Part shown: in pieces, positions 1-9,314 of the stretch
Layout: each line of letters begins with the position of its first letter
Position numbering within the stretch: position 1 is the first letter of the stretch
Assembly: GCA_017539165.1 (NCBI GenBank)
Contig: JAFYHN010000045.1
Location: forward strand, 1-58,658
Length of the DNA stretch: 58,658 nt
Direction: 5' to 3'
From: Eubacterium sp.
GTDB taxonomy: Bacteria; Bacillota; Clostridia; Lachnospirales; Lachnospiraceae
Notes under the pieces: generated by a model
Told to the model about the DNA's origin: nothing
The model's database searches: none
The model's input: only the letters and a program-made list of their open reading frames with translations
Program-made: the position numbers and the translations under genes

Positions 1-843
1 CTCCTCATCGGAGACGATGAGCACGGCTGGGACGATGAAGGCGTATTCAACTTCGAGGGCGGCTGCTACGCTAAGGTGATCAACCTCGACAAGGATTCAG
101 AGCCTGATATCTACAACGCTATCAAGAGAGATGCTCTTCTTGAGAACGTAACAGTAGCAGCTGATGGCAAGATTGATTTTGATGATAAGTCAGTTACAGA
201 GAACACTCGTGTATCTTATCCAATCGAGCACATCAACAATATCGCTAAGAAAGTAAATAAGATTTCAGCTGGTCCAGATGCTCAGAATGTTATTTTCCTT
301 TCAGCAGATGCATTTGGTGTACTTCCTCCAGTATCAATCCTTACACCAGAGCAGACAAAGTATTACTTCCTTTCAGGATTTACTGCTAAGCTTGCTGGTA
401 CAGAGAGAGGAATCACAGAGCCAACACCTACATTCTCAGCTTGCTTCGGACAGGCATTCCTTGAGCTTCACCCAACAAAGTATGCTGAAGAGCTTGTTAA
501 GAAGATGGAGAAGAGCGGAGCTAAGGCTTACCTCGTAAATACAGGATGGAATGGAACAGGAAAGCGTATCTCAATCCCTGATACACGTGGTATCATCGAT
601 GCTATCCTTAACGGAGACATCAACAAGGCTCCTACAAAGAAGATTCCATTCTTCGATTTCGAAGTTCCAACAGAGCTTCCAGGAGTTAGCACAGAGATTC
701 TTGATCCTAGAGATACATACGCTGACGCTTCTGAGTGGGAAGCAAAAGCTAAGGATCTTGCTGAGAGATTCACAAAGAACTTCAAGAAGTATGAGACAAA
801 TGAAGCTGGTAAGGCACTCGTTGCTGCTGGACCTCAGCTGTAA
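1..843 (+). CDS. pckA: Phosphoenolpyruvate carboxykinase (ATP), C-terminal part
   Basis: The gene enters from the left edge, so the start and N-terminal half are missing. The frame is open from base 1, beginning [14 protein letters not shown] and then [10 protein letters not shown], the conserved block around the nucleotide and metal site of ATP-dependent PEP carboxykinases. The visible 280 residues cover the rest of the C-terminal domain, including the [12 protein letters not shown] stretch. The enzyme interconverts oxaloacetate plus ATP with PEP, CO2 and ADP in the cytosol. In rumen and gut Firmicutes it can serve gluconeogenesis or anaplerotic CO2 fixation; which applies here cannot be told. 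Codon use is of the highly expressed type (few rare codons). A hairpin terminator follows directly. Confidence 0.97.
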   Translation, partial: LLIGDDEHGWDDEGVFNFEGGCYAKVINLDKDSEPDIYNAIKRDALLENVTVAADGKIDFDDKSVTENTRVSYPIEHINNIAKKVNKISAGPDAQNVIFLSADAFGVLPPVSILTPEQTKYYFLSGFTAKLAGTERGITEPTPTFSACFGQAFLELHPTKYAEELVKKMEKSGAKAYLVNTGWNGTGKRISIPDTRGIIDAILNGDINKAPTKKIPFFDFEVPTELPGVSTEILDPRDTYADASEWEAKAKDLAERFTKNFKKYETNEAGKALVAAGPQL

Positions 844-870
844 GTCTTTTATAAGAATTAATATAAATCC

Positions 871-899
871 AAAAGTCCTCGAATTTCTCGGGGACTTTT
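871..899 (+). terminator. Rho-independent terminator after pckA
   Basis: AAAAGTCC pairs with GGACTTTT. The stem extends inward through a T-G wobble and CGA/TCG to about 12 pairs with a short A/T loop. The U-tract is the 3' arm itself. It lies 28 bases after the pckA stop. Confidence 0.8.
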
Positions 900-924
900 G
901 TAAAAAAAGGAAATATATCAAAAC

Positions 925-1173
925 ATGAATACATTGTTAATAGGTGTTTTTGTGGCAGTTGTATCTATAGTAGCAGTTATTATAGGTGTGAAGAATAAGA
1001 AAAAAGCATTATTGCTTTCTGAAGGGATTATAGGATTATTGCTTATAATACTCGGGGTTTCTATTTTTTCTGCTTCAATGTGGAGAAGTATTTCAGTAGG
1101 ATTTATAGTTATTGGTTCTGTTTTGGATTTACTGATGATCATTTCATTGTTGTCAGTAAATAAAAGGAAATAA
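925..1173 (+). CDS. Small hydrophobic membrane protein, unknown function
   Basis: An 82-residue protein with three predicted membrane segments: about residues 3-22, 31-50 and 55-77. A KNKKK cluster after the first helix and an NKRKK-type basic C-terminus suggest those ends face the cytoplasm. No family is recognised. An AAAGGA-like site lies a little far upstream of the ATG, so translation may be weak. The gene sits alone between the pckA terminator and its own terminator. It is a plausible real gene because its length and hydrophobic pattern are coherent, but there is no functional clue. Confidence 0.6.
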   Translation: MNTLLIGVFVAVVSIVAVIIGVKNKKKALLLSEGIIGLLLIILGVSIFSASMWRSISVGFIVIGSVLDLLMIISLLSVNKRK

Positions 1174-1183
1174 ACAATATATG

Positions 1184-1234
1184 TGTGTCACGGAGGGGGT
1201 TGATCTAAAGCAATCAGTTCTGTGACACATTTTT
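1184..1234 (+). terminator. Rho-independent terminator
   Basis: TGTGTCAC (1184-1191) pairs with GTGACACA (1222-1229), followed by TTTTT. The 30-base loop holds a weaker inner TTGAT/ATCAG hairpin. It closes the transcript of the small membrane protein before the ABC operon. Confidence 0.75.
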
Positions 1235-1237
1235 AAC

Positions 1238-1270
1238 GTGTATATGACAATTAGTTCACCTAATATACAC
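1238..1270. promoter_or_regulatory. Operator-like nested inverted repeat before the ABC operon
   Basis: GTGTATAT (1238-1245) pairs with ATATACAC (1263-1270) and encloses ATTAG-N5-CTAAT. The sequence TAATAT at 1261-1266 could be a -10 element, but no convincing -35 lies 17 bases upstream. The next gene begins 49 bases later. The placement fits an operator for the ABC operon; the cognate regulator is unknown. Confidence 0.4.
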
Positions 1271-1318
1271 AAAAAAGGTTTAATGTAGCTTTTTAGCAAA
1301 CAATGGAGGTTTAATGCG

Positions 1319-2446
1319 ATGATTGAGGTAAAGGGCCTGACAAAGGTTTATGGCGAAAATACAGCCGTAAAAGATCTGTCCCTGACCATCGAGAAGGGCA
1401 AGATATATGGACTTCTCGGCGCAAACGGAGCAGGAAAAAGTACTACAATGAATATCATTACGGGATATCTTGGAGCTACCAAAGGTGAAGTTATAGTTGG
1501 TGGACATGATATAGTAAAAGATCCCGTGAAAGCAAAGGCGCATATAGGTTATCTTCCAGAGATACCACCTGTATACCCTGATATGAGAGTTCACGAATAT
1601 CTTAGATTCGTGGCAGAGCTTAAGAGGGTTCCTGCAAAAGATAGAACCGAGGAAGTAAAACGTGTTATGGGACTTACGGGACTTACAGAAGTGAAGGACA
1701 AGCTTATTGCGAATCTTTCTAAAGGTTTTAAGCAGAGAGTAGGTCTCGCAGGTGCCATAACAGGAAATCCGGATATCATTATATTAGATGAGCCAACCGT
1801 AGGACTTGATCCGGTTCAGATCATCGAGATCAGGAGCCTGATAAGAAGTCTTGCTGAAGATCATGCAGTTATCCTAAGTTCACACATTCTGTCGGAGATA
1901 AGTGAGATATGTGACCATATCTTTATTATCGCCAACGGACGTCTGGTTGCAAGTGACAGTACAGAGAATCTGATACGTCAGCAGTCAGAGGGAAATGTAA
2001 GACGAGTTAAAGTTACATTTAAAGGAACAGAAGAAGCTGTGGAAGCTCTTCTTGGAAAGGTAGATGGAATCGAGCATTATGGATTCGAATCAGGTGAAGA
2101 AGGTGAGGTGAAGGCTGAACTGACAACACCATCTGATACTGACGTCAGAGAAGCTATGTTCTATGCAGCAGCAGATGCACGTATTCCTATTATCGCACTT
2201 GCAGAAGAGATTGAATCTCTTGAGGATGTATTTATTCAGATGACACAGGCTGCCAATGAGGAAAGTGATTCTTCTGACGAAAGCATATCGGAACAGCCTG
2301 CATCAGACTCAGATACCGAGAATCTTGCAACAGATTCTGACACAGAAGAGCTTACTTCTGATGAGGAGCAGCCAGAGACGAAATCGAATACAGATGTTCT
2401 TATTGATGGTCTAAGAAATACATTGAGTGGAAAGGAGAGTGACTGA
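1319..2446 (+). CDS. ABC transporter ATPase (GldA/CcmA-like) with acidic Thr/Ser tail
   Basis: Cytoplasmic ATPase subunit of an ABC-2 type transporter. Walker A GANGAGKST is at residues 34-42, the signature LSKGFKQR near 134, and Walker B IIILDEPTVGLDP near 154-166, followed by an SSH switch histidine. A normal ATPase of this class ends near residue 300. This one continues about 70 residues in a highly acidic Ser/Thr-rich tail with three Thr-x-x-Leu motifs (T333, T342, T358). The start is supported by TGGAGG nine bases upstream. The stop is two bases from the next start, so the pair is translationally coupled with its permease. The substrate is unknown; GldA/GldG-like systems in non-gliding Firmicutes are uncharacterised. 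Confidence 0.9.
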   Translation: MIEVKGLTKVYGENTAVKDLSLTIEKGKIYGLLGANGAGKSTTMNIITGYLGATKGEVIVGGHDIVKDPVKAKAHIGYLPEIPPVYPDMRVHEYLRFVAELKRVPAKDRTEEVKRVMGLTGLTEVKDKLIANLSKGFKQRVGLAGAITGNPDIIILDEPTVGLDPVQIIEIRSLIRSLAEDHAVILSSHILSEISEICDHIFIIANGRLVASDSTENLIRQQSEGNVRRVKVTFKGTEEAVEALLGKVDGIEHYGFESGEEGEVKAELTTPSDTDVREAMFYAAADARIPIIALAEEIESLEDVFIQMTQAANEESDSSDESISEQPASDSDTENLATDSDTEELTSDEEQPETKSNTDVLIDGLRNTLSGKESD

Positions 2447-2448
2447 AT

Positions 2449-4569
2449 ATGTTAGCTATATTTAAGAAAGAATTCAGGGCATTCTTCAACAATGTCCTGG
2501 GATGGCTTTTTGTGGCAGTAAACTTTGCTTTCCTAAGTTTATATTTCTTTGCATACAATCTTTTTCAGGGTTCCGCGGATGTAGGCTATGTATACAGCTA
2601 TGTAGTATTTCTATTCCTCATCATTATACCTGTACTTACAATGAAGATTATTTCTCAGGATAGAAGAGAGAAAACGGATCAGTTGATATTTACAGCGCCA
2701 ATATCACTTTTCAAGGTGATAATGGGAAAGTACCTGGCACTTGTTGCAGTATTTTCCATACCTGCCGCTATGTCGGCACTATACCCAGTAATACTTAGCT
2801 GTTTTGGAACTGTAAGTATGCCTCAGGCGTATACAGCTCTGCTAGGATACTGGCTATATGGAATCGCGCTTATCGCTGTTGGTATGTTCATATCCTCGAT
2901 GACAGAGAATACTATAGTAGCCGCAGTACTTTCAGTACTTGTATTTTTCCTGCTATACATCATGGCATTTTTTGAGACGATTTCATCGAGTATTCCGGGA
3001 ATCAGTAAGATCATCACTCAATTGGATATGAATAAAAGGCTGACTGACCTCACAACAGGAATGCTTGATTTCGGTGCTATACTGTACTTCCTTTCAATAT
3101 GTGCGATCTTCATATTCCTGACTATCAGTTTTATCCGAAGAAGAAGATGGACATTCAGTAAGAACAAAATATTAAAAGGACTCGGACATACTACTTCAAT
3201 AATAGTTGTGATTGCTCTTATAGTTGCGGCAAACTGGGGCTTTTCATATCTGCCTGAAAAATATAAATCAATAGATGTTAATTCACAGAAGATATATGAG
3301 CTGACTGATCAGACATGTGACCTTGTAAATAAGATCGACAAAGATATACTTATAGAAATATATAGTACAGAAGCGCAGGCTTCAGATGATATCAAGAAGA
3401 CTTTGAGACATTATAAAGAATTAGGAAATATATCTATAGAGTATATCAATCCTAAAGATCAGCCGAACTTCGCTAATAAGTACGGAGAAAGCTCACTCGC
3501 ACAGGGAAGTCTTGTTGTATCGTGTGGAGATAAGTATAAAGTAATAGATGAGTCATCAATATATAAATATGACGAGATGTCATACTATTATACCGGCCAG
3601 TCAACAACTACCGGATACGATGCGGAAGGTCAGATCACAAGTGCCATCGCATATGTTACATCTGATAAGAATCCTATCATATACAATGTTACAGGAAATA
3701 GTGAAGCAACGCTCGGAGCAAACTTTACATCTGCAATAAGCAAAGAGAATATCGATCTTAAAACTCTTGATCTTATGAAGGTAGATCAGATCCCTGAAGA
3801 TGCAGACGCTCTTATGATTCTTGCTCCTGCTACAGATATAAATGAAGGAGAACTTCAGATCCTTAGAGACTATGTTGAAAAGGGTGGAAATATATACATG
3901 ACATTCAGATATACAGAGAAACCTCTGGACAATCTGAATTCGCTGGTTGCTGATTATCATCTTGAAGTAAAGCGTGGCGTCATAATGGAAAGTGACAGAA
4001 ACGATTATTACAAGGAAGCAGATTATCTGATTCCTCAGATTCTCAGTAACAGCAAAGCAGGATCATCCTCAGGAGATACAATCCTTATGGTGCAGTCTGT
4101 TGGATTTACTGAGATAAAAGATTCGGTGGCTACAGCAACTGATGCTGATGCAGCTTCGTCGGATGTGGTTGTATTTGCTCAGACATCAGATAATGCGGTA
4201 CTGAAGACGAATATTACTAAAGCAACTACAACTGCCTTTGAAGAAGGAGATGAGAAGGGAAGCTTTATTCTCGGTGCTTATTCCCAGAAGGGTGATTCAA
4301 AGTTTGTAATATTCGGAACACCTCTTGTAACAGATGATAATGTTGATAATGCAGTTTCCGGATATAATGTGAAACTGTTTGGAAATATGATAAGTAACCT
4401 TGTAGATCATGAAACTACGGTATCGATACCGGTTAAATCTATAGAGCCACAGTACGTAACTGTACCAAGCAGTTATATGATAATAATCGGAGTTCTCTTT
4501 ATATTTGTAATTCCGCTTATTCTTATAGTTTTAGGCATATTCATATGGGTGAGAAGAAAGAAGAAGTAA
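2449..4569 (+). CDS. ABC-2 permease fused to GldG-like auxiliary domain
   Basis: A 706-residue membrane protein. The first ~235 residues carry six hydrophobic segments typical of an ABC-2 permease, with a cytoplasmic loop ISQDRREKTDQLIF that is conserved in GldF-type permeases. After a linker and another membrane segment (~245-262) comes a large extracytoplasmic region of the GldG/ABC_transp_aux type, containing APATDINEGELQILRDYVEKGG-like sequence (a ThuA/GldG-like fold). The chain ends with a final membrane helix and a basic RRKKK tail. So GldF and GldG are joined in one chain. It pairs with the ATPase just upstream. The role (polysaccharide, lipid or surface-protein handling) is not determinable. 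Confidence 0.88.
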   Translation: MLAIFKKEFRAFFNNVLGWLFVAVNFAFLSLYFFAYNLFQGSADVGYVYSYVVFLFLIIIPVLTMKIISQDRREKTDQLIFTAPISLFKVIMGKYLALVAVFSIPAAMSALYPVILSCFGTVSMPQAYTALLGYWLYGIALIAVGMFISSMTENTIVAAVLSVLVFFLLYIMAFFETISSSIPGISKIITQLDMNKRLTDLTTGMLDFGAILYFLSICAIFIFLTISFIRRRRWTFSKNKILKGLGHTTSIIVVIALIVAANWGFSYLPEKYKSIDVNSQKIYELTDQTCDLVNKIDKDILIEIYSTEAQASDDIKKTLRHYKELGNISIEYINPKDQPNFANKYGESSLAQGSLVVSCGDKYKVIDESSIYKYDEMSYYYTGQSTTTGYDAEGQITSAIAYVTSDKNPIIYNVTGNSEATLGANFTSAISKENIDLKTLDLMKVDQIPEDADALMILAPATDINEGELQILRDYVEKGGNIYMTFRYTEKPLDNLNSLVADYHLEVKRGVIMESDRNDYYKEADYLIPQILSNSKAGSSSGDTILMVQSVGFTEIKDSVATATDADAASSDVVVFAQTSDNAVLKTNITKATTTAFEEGDEKGSFILGAYSQKGDSKFVIFGTPLVTDDNVDNAVSGYNVKLFGNMISNLVDHETTVSIPVKSIEPQYVTVPSSYMIIIGVLFIFVIPLILIVLGIFIWVRRKKK

Positions 4570-4647
4570 TTCAAATTCTCTTTACACACCGGAGAATTCC
4601 CTGTATTATAAGTATCTGTACGGAAAATCATATTTAGGAGAGATACT

Positions 4648-5061
4648 TTGAAGAATGTAGTTGCATGTGTATTTATGATATTATTTCTCGTCGAACTGTA
4701 CTTCTGTTCGGCGGGAAGTGCACATAGAAAAAAGAAAAAACTTAAAGACTGGACTCCTGTAAAAGGAAAGATTAAGTCCATAGAAAAAGTTCATGATGAG
4801 CTGTTAAAAAGAAATGTTATGGAACTTACTATCGTCACCGATAGTGGCAACACTGCATATTCAAAACAGAGCCCTATGTTTTGTATATATGAAAAAGGTG
4901 AAGAAGTCGAACTGATAGAGAAAGAAGGGGTTCACAGATTTATCGGTAACGACAGAGTTCATAAGAAGGGTGTAAAAGAAACACTTATCGGAGTTGTTCC
5001 AATGCTCATATTTATCGCGCTTGCAGCACTGCTGAGTTATCTGGCGCATATTTGGAGCTAA
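4648..5061 (+). CDS. DUF3592-like membrane protein
   Basis: 137 residues. An N-terminal membrane helix (~3-22) is followed by a basic stretch, a small beta-rich domain (GKIKSIEKVHDE...VELIEKEG) and a C-terminal helix (~113-135). This two-helix plus beta-domain layout resembles DUF3592-type proteins, whose function is unknown. The start is TTG, chosen because AGGAG lies seven bases upstream and no ATG fits. It follows the ABC permease by 78 bases and may belong to the same transcript. Family assignment is by resemblance only. Confidence 0.65.
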   Translation: MKNVVACVFMILFLVELYFCSAGSAHRKKKKLKDWTPVKGKIKSIEKVHDELLKRNVMELTIVTDSGNTAYSKQSPMFCIYEKGEEVELIEKEGVHRFIGNDRVHKKGVKETLIGVVPMLIFIALAALLSYLAHIWS

Positions 5062-5098
5062 GAATCAGAGAAACTGATCTCGCAGAGGGGAGAAGCGT

Positions 5099-5353
5099 AT
5101 GGAGAAAAACGGAGTAAGCAAAGCCAAGAAAGCCGTAAACCTTGCTAAGAAAAATGCTAAAAAAGCGAAGAAGCTTGAAAAGAAGGCATTTAAAAAGCAG
5201 GAGAAGAGGGAACGGAAGGACATTCAGTCAGCATATATGAAGGCTCTCAAAAAGCAGAGTTCTGATAAAATGCTCACAGTTATCGCAATACTTCTGGCGA
5301 TAGCACCCATAGCGGCTCAGTATATAATGGATGCCAGGGATAAAAAGAAATAA
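5099..5353 (+). CDS. Small lysine-rich single-pass membrane protein
   Basis: 84 residues. The first ~58 are extremely Lys/Ala-rich (KKAVNLAKKNAKKAKKLEKK), predicted as a long basic helix. One membrane segment (LTVIAILLAIAPIAAQYIM) is followed by DARDKKK. No family is recognised. The basic helix would be cytoplasmic and could touch nucleic acid, ribosomes or acidic lipid; this is inference from composition. It begins 37 bases after the previous gene, with GAGGGGAG upstream of the ATG. Confidence 0.6.
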   Translation: MEKNGVSKAKKAVNLAKKNAKKAKKLEKKAFKKQEKRERKDIQSAYMKALKKQSSDKMLTVIAILLAIAPIAAQYIMDARDKKK

Positions 5354-5404
5354 TAGTGACCGCTGTGCGGTTACAAATAATAGAAGGAAATGTGAGGAAA
5401 AATT

Positions 5405-6325
5405 ATGAATAAGAGCTTTGATGATCTGTTAAAGAAACTGGCTACAGTTGAGAAGAAGAAAGTATCTGTTGCAGTTGCACAGGACAGTGAGGTTCTTCTT
5501 GCAGTAAAGGCAGCAAAGGAAAGAAACATTGCTGATTCTATTCTTGTCGGCGATGCTGATGAGATCAAGAAAGTCGCTGATGAGATCGGTATGAGTCTTG
5601 ATGGTTATGAGATCATCGATGTTAAAGACAAGATTGAGGCAGCTCGTACTGCAGTAAAGCTTGTATCTGATGGAAAAGCTGATATGTACATGAAGGGGCT
5701 TCTTGATACTAAGGACTTCCTGAGAAGTGTTCTTGATAAGGAGGTTGGTCTTCGTACAGGACGTCCACTTTCACATGTTGGTGTATTCGAGATGGAAGGT
5801 GTTGACCATCTTCTCTTCCTTACAGATGTTGCATTTGTTCCATACCCTACACTTGAGGACAAGGCAAATATCATCAGAAACACAGTTGAGATATGTGAAG
5901 CTTGTGGAGTTGAAAATCCTAAGGTTGCGCCACTTGCAGCAGTTGAGGTTGTAAATCCTAAGATGCCTGAAACAATTGAGGCAGATGAGCTTACAAAGAT
6001 GAATGAGCGTGGCGAGATAGAGAGATGTATCGTTGACGGACCTCTTTCACTTGATCTTGCTACAGTACCTGAAGCTGCAGAACATAAGGGAGCTACTGGT
6101 AGAAAGATAGTTGGAGATGCAGATGTTCTTCTCTTCCCAGACATTCATGCAGGAAATATCCTCTACAAAGGTCTGGTTCATTTTGCAAAGGTTAAGAACG
6201 GAAATCTTATCACAGGAACAGCTGCACCAGTTATCCTGACATCTAGATCCGATAGTTCTGAAGTAAAGGTTTATTCACTTGCTCTCGGAGCACTCGTAGC
6301 TGATTCACTTAAGAAGAATAAATAA
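5405..6325 (+). CDS. ptb: Phosphate butyryltransferase
   Basis: Converts butyryl-CoA plus phosphate to butyryl-phosphate and CoA, the penultimate step of the kinase route to butyrate, in the cytosol. The 306-residue length matches Ptb. The PTA/PTB fold is seen in conserved blocks such as [31 protein letters not shown] and [30 protein letters not shown] site precedes the ATG. It is followed after only 11 bases by butyrate kinase, making a clear two-gene operon. The phosphotransacetylase alternative is unlikely because of the partner gene and the sequence type. Confidence 0.95.
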   Translation: MNKSFDDLLKKLATVEKKKVSVAVAQDSEVLLAVKAAKERNIADSILVGDADEIKKVADEIGMSLDGYEIIDVKDKIEAARTAVKLVSDGKADMYMKGLLDTKDFLRSVLDKEVGLRTGRPLSHVGVFEMEGVDHLLFLTDVAFVPYPTLEDKANIIRNTVEICEACGVENPKVAPLAAVEVVNPKMPETIEADELTKMNERGEIERCIVDGPLSLDLATVPEAAEHKGATGRKIVGDADVLLFPDIHAGNILYKGLVHFAKVKNGNLITGTAAPVILTSRSDSSEVKVYSLALGALVADSLKKNK

Positions 6326-6336
6326 GGAGTAGACAG

Positions 6337-7398
6337 ATGATTAAATCACTCATTATTAATCCGGGTTCTACATCAACTAAGCTCGGTATATTTGAAGATG
6401 AAACACTTGTGTCAGAAGAGACACTTAGACATTCAACAGAAGAGATCTCTCAGTTTGAGAAGATCGTTGATCAGATGGGTTTTCGTAAGAACCTGATCCT
6501 GAACTTCCTGAAGGAAAGCGGACAGGACATTAAGAGCTTCAACGTTATAGTAGGACGTGGCGGTCTTCTTAAGCCAATCCCTAGCGGAACATATGCAGTT
6601 ACTGATGCACTTGTAGAAGATCTTAAGAATGCAGTTGGTGGAGAGCATGCATCTAACCTTGGAGGAATCCTTGCTAAGTCTATAGCAGACGAGATAGGTG
6701 TTCCATCATACATAGTTGATCCTGTTGTAGTTGACGAGCTTGATGATGTTGCAAGAATCTCAGGTGTACCTGAACTTCCAAGAGTTTCTATATTCCATGC
6801 GCTCAATCAGAAGGCAGTAGCTAAGAGATATGCAAAGGAATCAGGAAAGAAATATGAGGATCTTAACCTCATAGTAGTTCATATGGGTGGCGGTGTATCC
6901 GTAGGAGCTCATAGAGATGGTAAAGTAGTTGATGTATTCAATGCACTTTCAGGAGATGGTGCATTTTCACCGGAAAGAGCCGGCGCAGTTCCTCCAGGAG
7001 CACTTGTTGAGATGTGCTTCTCAGGAAAGTATACACAGGCAGAGATAAAGAAGAAGCTTATCGGAAATGGTGGATTCAATGCTTATCTTGGAACAAATGA
7101 TGCAAGAGATGTTCTGAAGATGAGAGAAACAGACAGCAAAGCAAGTCTTGTTTATGATGCATTTATCTACCAGGTATGTAAGGATATCGGAGCTCAGGCT
7201 ACGGTTCTTAAGGGTAAGGTGGATCAGATCATCATTACAGGTGGAATCTCTTACAGTGATATAGTAACAAATGACATAAAAGACAGAGTTGGTTTCATAG
7301 CTCCGATTACTATCTATCCTGGAGAGGATGAGCTTCTCGCACTTGCTCAGGGCGCACTTCGCGTTATGAACAAAGAAGAAGAGGCTATGATCTATTAA
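6337..7398 (+). CDS. buk: Butyrate kinase
   Basis: Transfers phosphate from butyryl-phosphate to ADP, giving ATP and butyrate. 353 residues, normal for Buk. ASKHA-fold signatures are present: N-terminal [13 protein letters not shown] (phosphate 1), [12 protein letters not shown] (phosphate 2), [10 protein letters not shown], and the adenosine motif ITGGISYSD. Directly behind ptb with an AAGGAG site, so the two are co-expressed. Together they mark a butyrate producer using the Ptb-Buk route; whether a butyryl-CoA:acetate CoA-transferase also exists cannot be seen here. Confidence 0.96.
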   Translation: MIKSLIINPGSTSTKLGIFEDETLVSEETLRHSTEEISQFEKIVDQMGFRKNLILNFLKESGQDIKSFNVIVGRGGLLKPIPSGTYAVTDALVEDLKNAVGGEHASNLGGILAKSIADEIGVPSYIVDPVVVDELDDVARISGVPELPRVSIFHALNQKAVAKRYAKESGKKYEDLNLIVVHMGGGVSVGAHRDGKVVDVFNALSGDGAFSPERAGAVPPGALVEMCFSGKYTQAEIKKKLIGNGGFNAYLGTNDARDVLKMRETDSKASLVYDAFIYQVCKDIGAQATVLKGKVDQIIITGGISYSDIVTNDIKDRVGFIAPITIYPGEDELLALAQGALRVMNKEEEAMIY

Positions 7399-7471
7399 GA
7401 TAATGTCTTAAAGTTGGAACATTTGTGTGGTGTGGGAGTTATCAGTAGTGTTCTTACAAGGAGGTAGGATC

Positions 7472-9286
7472 ATGAATGAAAACATGCACAATGATGATAT
7501 ACAGGAAATGAACGATTCATATACTTCCGGCAGTGGAGATGCTGCCATGAAGTATGATGAACCGGATTTTTCGTATGTACAGAGTGATCTATATGTTCAG
7601 GACAAGGGAGAGACAAAACACACTTCTCCAAAGAAGAAGCATCATTTTAAGAATTATTTAATTGCGTTTGTTTTAATAGCTGCTGCGCTTCTTCTTATTT
7701 TTGGGGCAACATTTATTATGTTTAACCCGAAAAGGACTTTATATTCAGCATTCAGAAGAACATACAATGAGAAGAACATGACAGAAGGAGCTCCTGGTGA
7801 AGCTTTAAAGGCATTTGAAGTCAGTGGAGGAGAGCTTACGGGAACAGTTACATTTAAGGGTGGCGCTTTAGGCAATCCTGATGTGACTCCTGGTGTGCGT
7901 CTGGACCTTGTTAGAAATAGTGATAAGATGTCCGGGGATGTTGCGATCACCAAGGATAGTGAGGATGCAGCAGTATTAAAGGTTTTTTCAGAAGATGGAA
8001 AATCATATGTTACTGTTGAGAATGTCCTGGATGGATATCTGGCAGCAGATAACAACGGATTTGTAGATATATATAATAAGTCGGCTTTGGCCGGTACATT
8101 TGGAGAGATAAAACCTGATAAGGTTCGTGTCATTGAGATTCTTCTTCAGGGATCGAAGACTATTACCAGTGATGGTGCATCAAATGCAATTCTTAAGCTC
8201 TTTGATGGAGTGTGGAGAGATGCAAAGGTAAAGAAATCAGGAACCACAGAGGTCACTGTGGCAGGTGAACCGGAAACATGTAGAGTTTATAAGGTTACTC
8301 TTCAGAAGAGTGATGCTATAAAACTGATGTCGGGAATAGCTGAATATGTTGGTGACCAAGATGCTGATAAGGCAAAAGATAGAAAGCGTCAGTCTGATCA
8401 GAAAGATCTGAAGCCGGGTGAAGATGATCCGGATAATGTATTCAGTTTCAATATATTTGACGAATTTGGAAAAGAGATTCAGGAGAAGTTCGGAGTTCAG
8501 ACAGATGAACAGCCTGGGATTGAAACTCTCCTTCAGATATTTGAAAATGCTGAAGATGTGGTCACAGGACCGGTCACATTTGATATTTATGCCGACAGCA
8601 AGTATATCAGAGGTTTCTCGGTGGATATGGATATACTGGGCAGCAGTTCGGAATCTGCGACTCTTAGTATTGAAAGTCACAATACAGGTATTAAAAATCC
8701 TATATCCAGTATGGATATGAATGTTGATCTTGCGGATGGTAGTCAGTCTGTAAGTTGTGATTTCAAGGCTTCATATAACAATGACAGCAAGGTGCTGGAT
8801 ATGAAGGTCGTTTCTGAGGCAGGAAAAAAGAACACGACAGCAGAGCTTAGATTTGACACAGGGGCTAGTGTTCAGGTTGCTGAAAGAGATGCAAATCTTA
8901 AGGTTGTGGATATAGGTTCTGCAACAGATGAGGAAGTCAATTCATTTCTCACGCAGAATGCCGCTGAATTTATGGAATTTATCAGCAAGATATCTGATGT
9001 TGTAGGACTTCCTGAAGGAGCAGGAAAGTTATTTGACGATAAAGACGGAAGTAAGAGTATATCAGATTATTTTTCTGAGTTTTTCGACTACTTTAAGGAT
9101 AATAAGTTTTCAGAGTTCTTTGGGGACGACAGTTTTTCAGATTTCTTCGATGATGATTATTTCTCTGACCTTTTTGAAGACTATCCTAAAGATGGAAAGT
9201 CTGGGAACGATTCTGAAGAAAAGAATGATCGTCCGAGCAAAGATAGTGATCCGCTTGGAGATGATGAAGATTCGGAAGATTTTTAA
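7472..9286 (+). CDS. Membrane-anchored extracellular protein with acidic aromatic C-terminal repeats
   Basis: 604 residues from the ATG behind a near-perfect AAGGAGG site (7458-7464). An in-frame GTG 45 bases upstream is less likely. Roughly 65 polar cytoplasmic residues precede one membrane helix (HFKNYLIAFVLIAAALLLIF...), and the rest is extracytoplasmic. The long central part (~residues 90-500) is a beta-rich region without a recognised family. Near the C-terminus is a run of F-S-[DE]-[FL]-F units spaced about nine residues apart, rich in Asp and aromatic residues, ending in an acidic, Ser/Asp-rich tail. It precedes a MraY-like gene by 28 bases. A surface or sensing role is possible, but function is unknown. 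Confidence 0.7.
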   Translation: MNENMHNDDIQEMNDSYTSGSGDAAMKYDEPDFSYVQSDLYVQDKGETKHTSPKKKHHFKNYLIAFVLIAAALLLIFGATFIMFNPKRTLYSAFRRTYNEKNMTEGAPGEALKAFEVSGGELTGTVTFKGGALGNPDVTPGVRLDLVRNSDKMSGDVAITKDSEDAAVLKVFSEDGKSYVTVENVLDGYLAADNNGFVDIYNKSALAGTFGEIKPDKVRVIEILLQGSKTITSDGASNAILKLFDGVWRDAKVKKSGTTEVTVAGEPETCRVYKVTLQKSDAIKLMSGIAEYVGDQDADKAKDRKRQSDQKDLKPGEDDPDNVFSFNIFDEFGKEIQEKFGVQTDEQPGIETLLQIFENAEDVVTGPVTFDIYADSKYIRGFSVDMDILGSSSESATLSIESHNTGIKNPISSMDMNVDLADGSQSVSCDFKASYNNDSKVLDMKVVSEAGKKNTTAELRFDTGASVQVAERDANLKVVDIGSATDEEVNSFLTQNAAEFMEFISKISDVVGLPEGAGKLFDDKDGSKSISDYFSEFFDYFKDNKFSEFFGDDSFSDFFDDDYFSDLFEDYPKDGKSGNDSEEKNDRPSKDSDPLGDDEDSEDF

Positions 9287-9314
9287 AAGATACTTATAGA
9301 TAGGGGATTTTGAA

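Noticed and set aside
5356-5374. A terminator between the small Lys-rich protein and ptb
   Set aside because: GTGACCGC/GCGGTTAC forms a hairpin but is followed by AAATAAT rather than a T-run.
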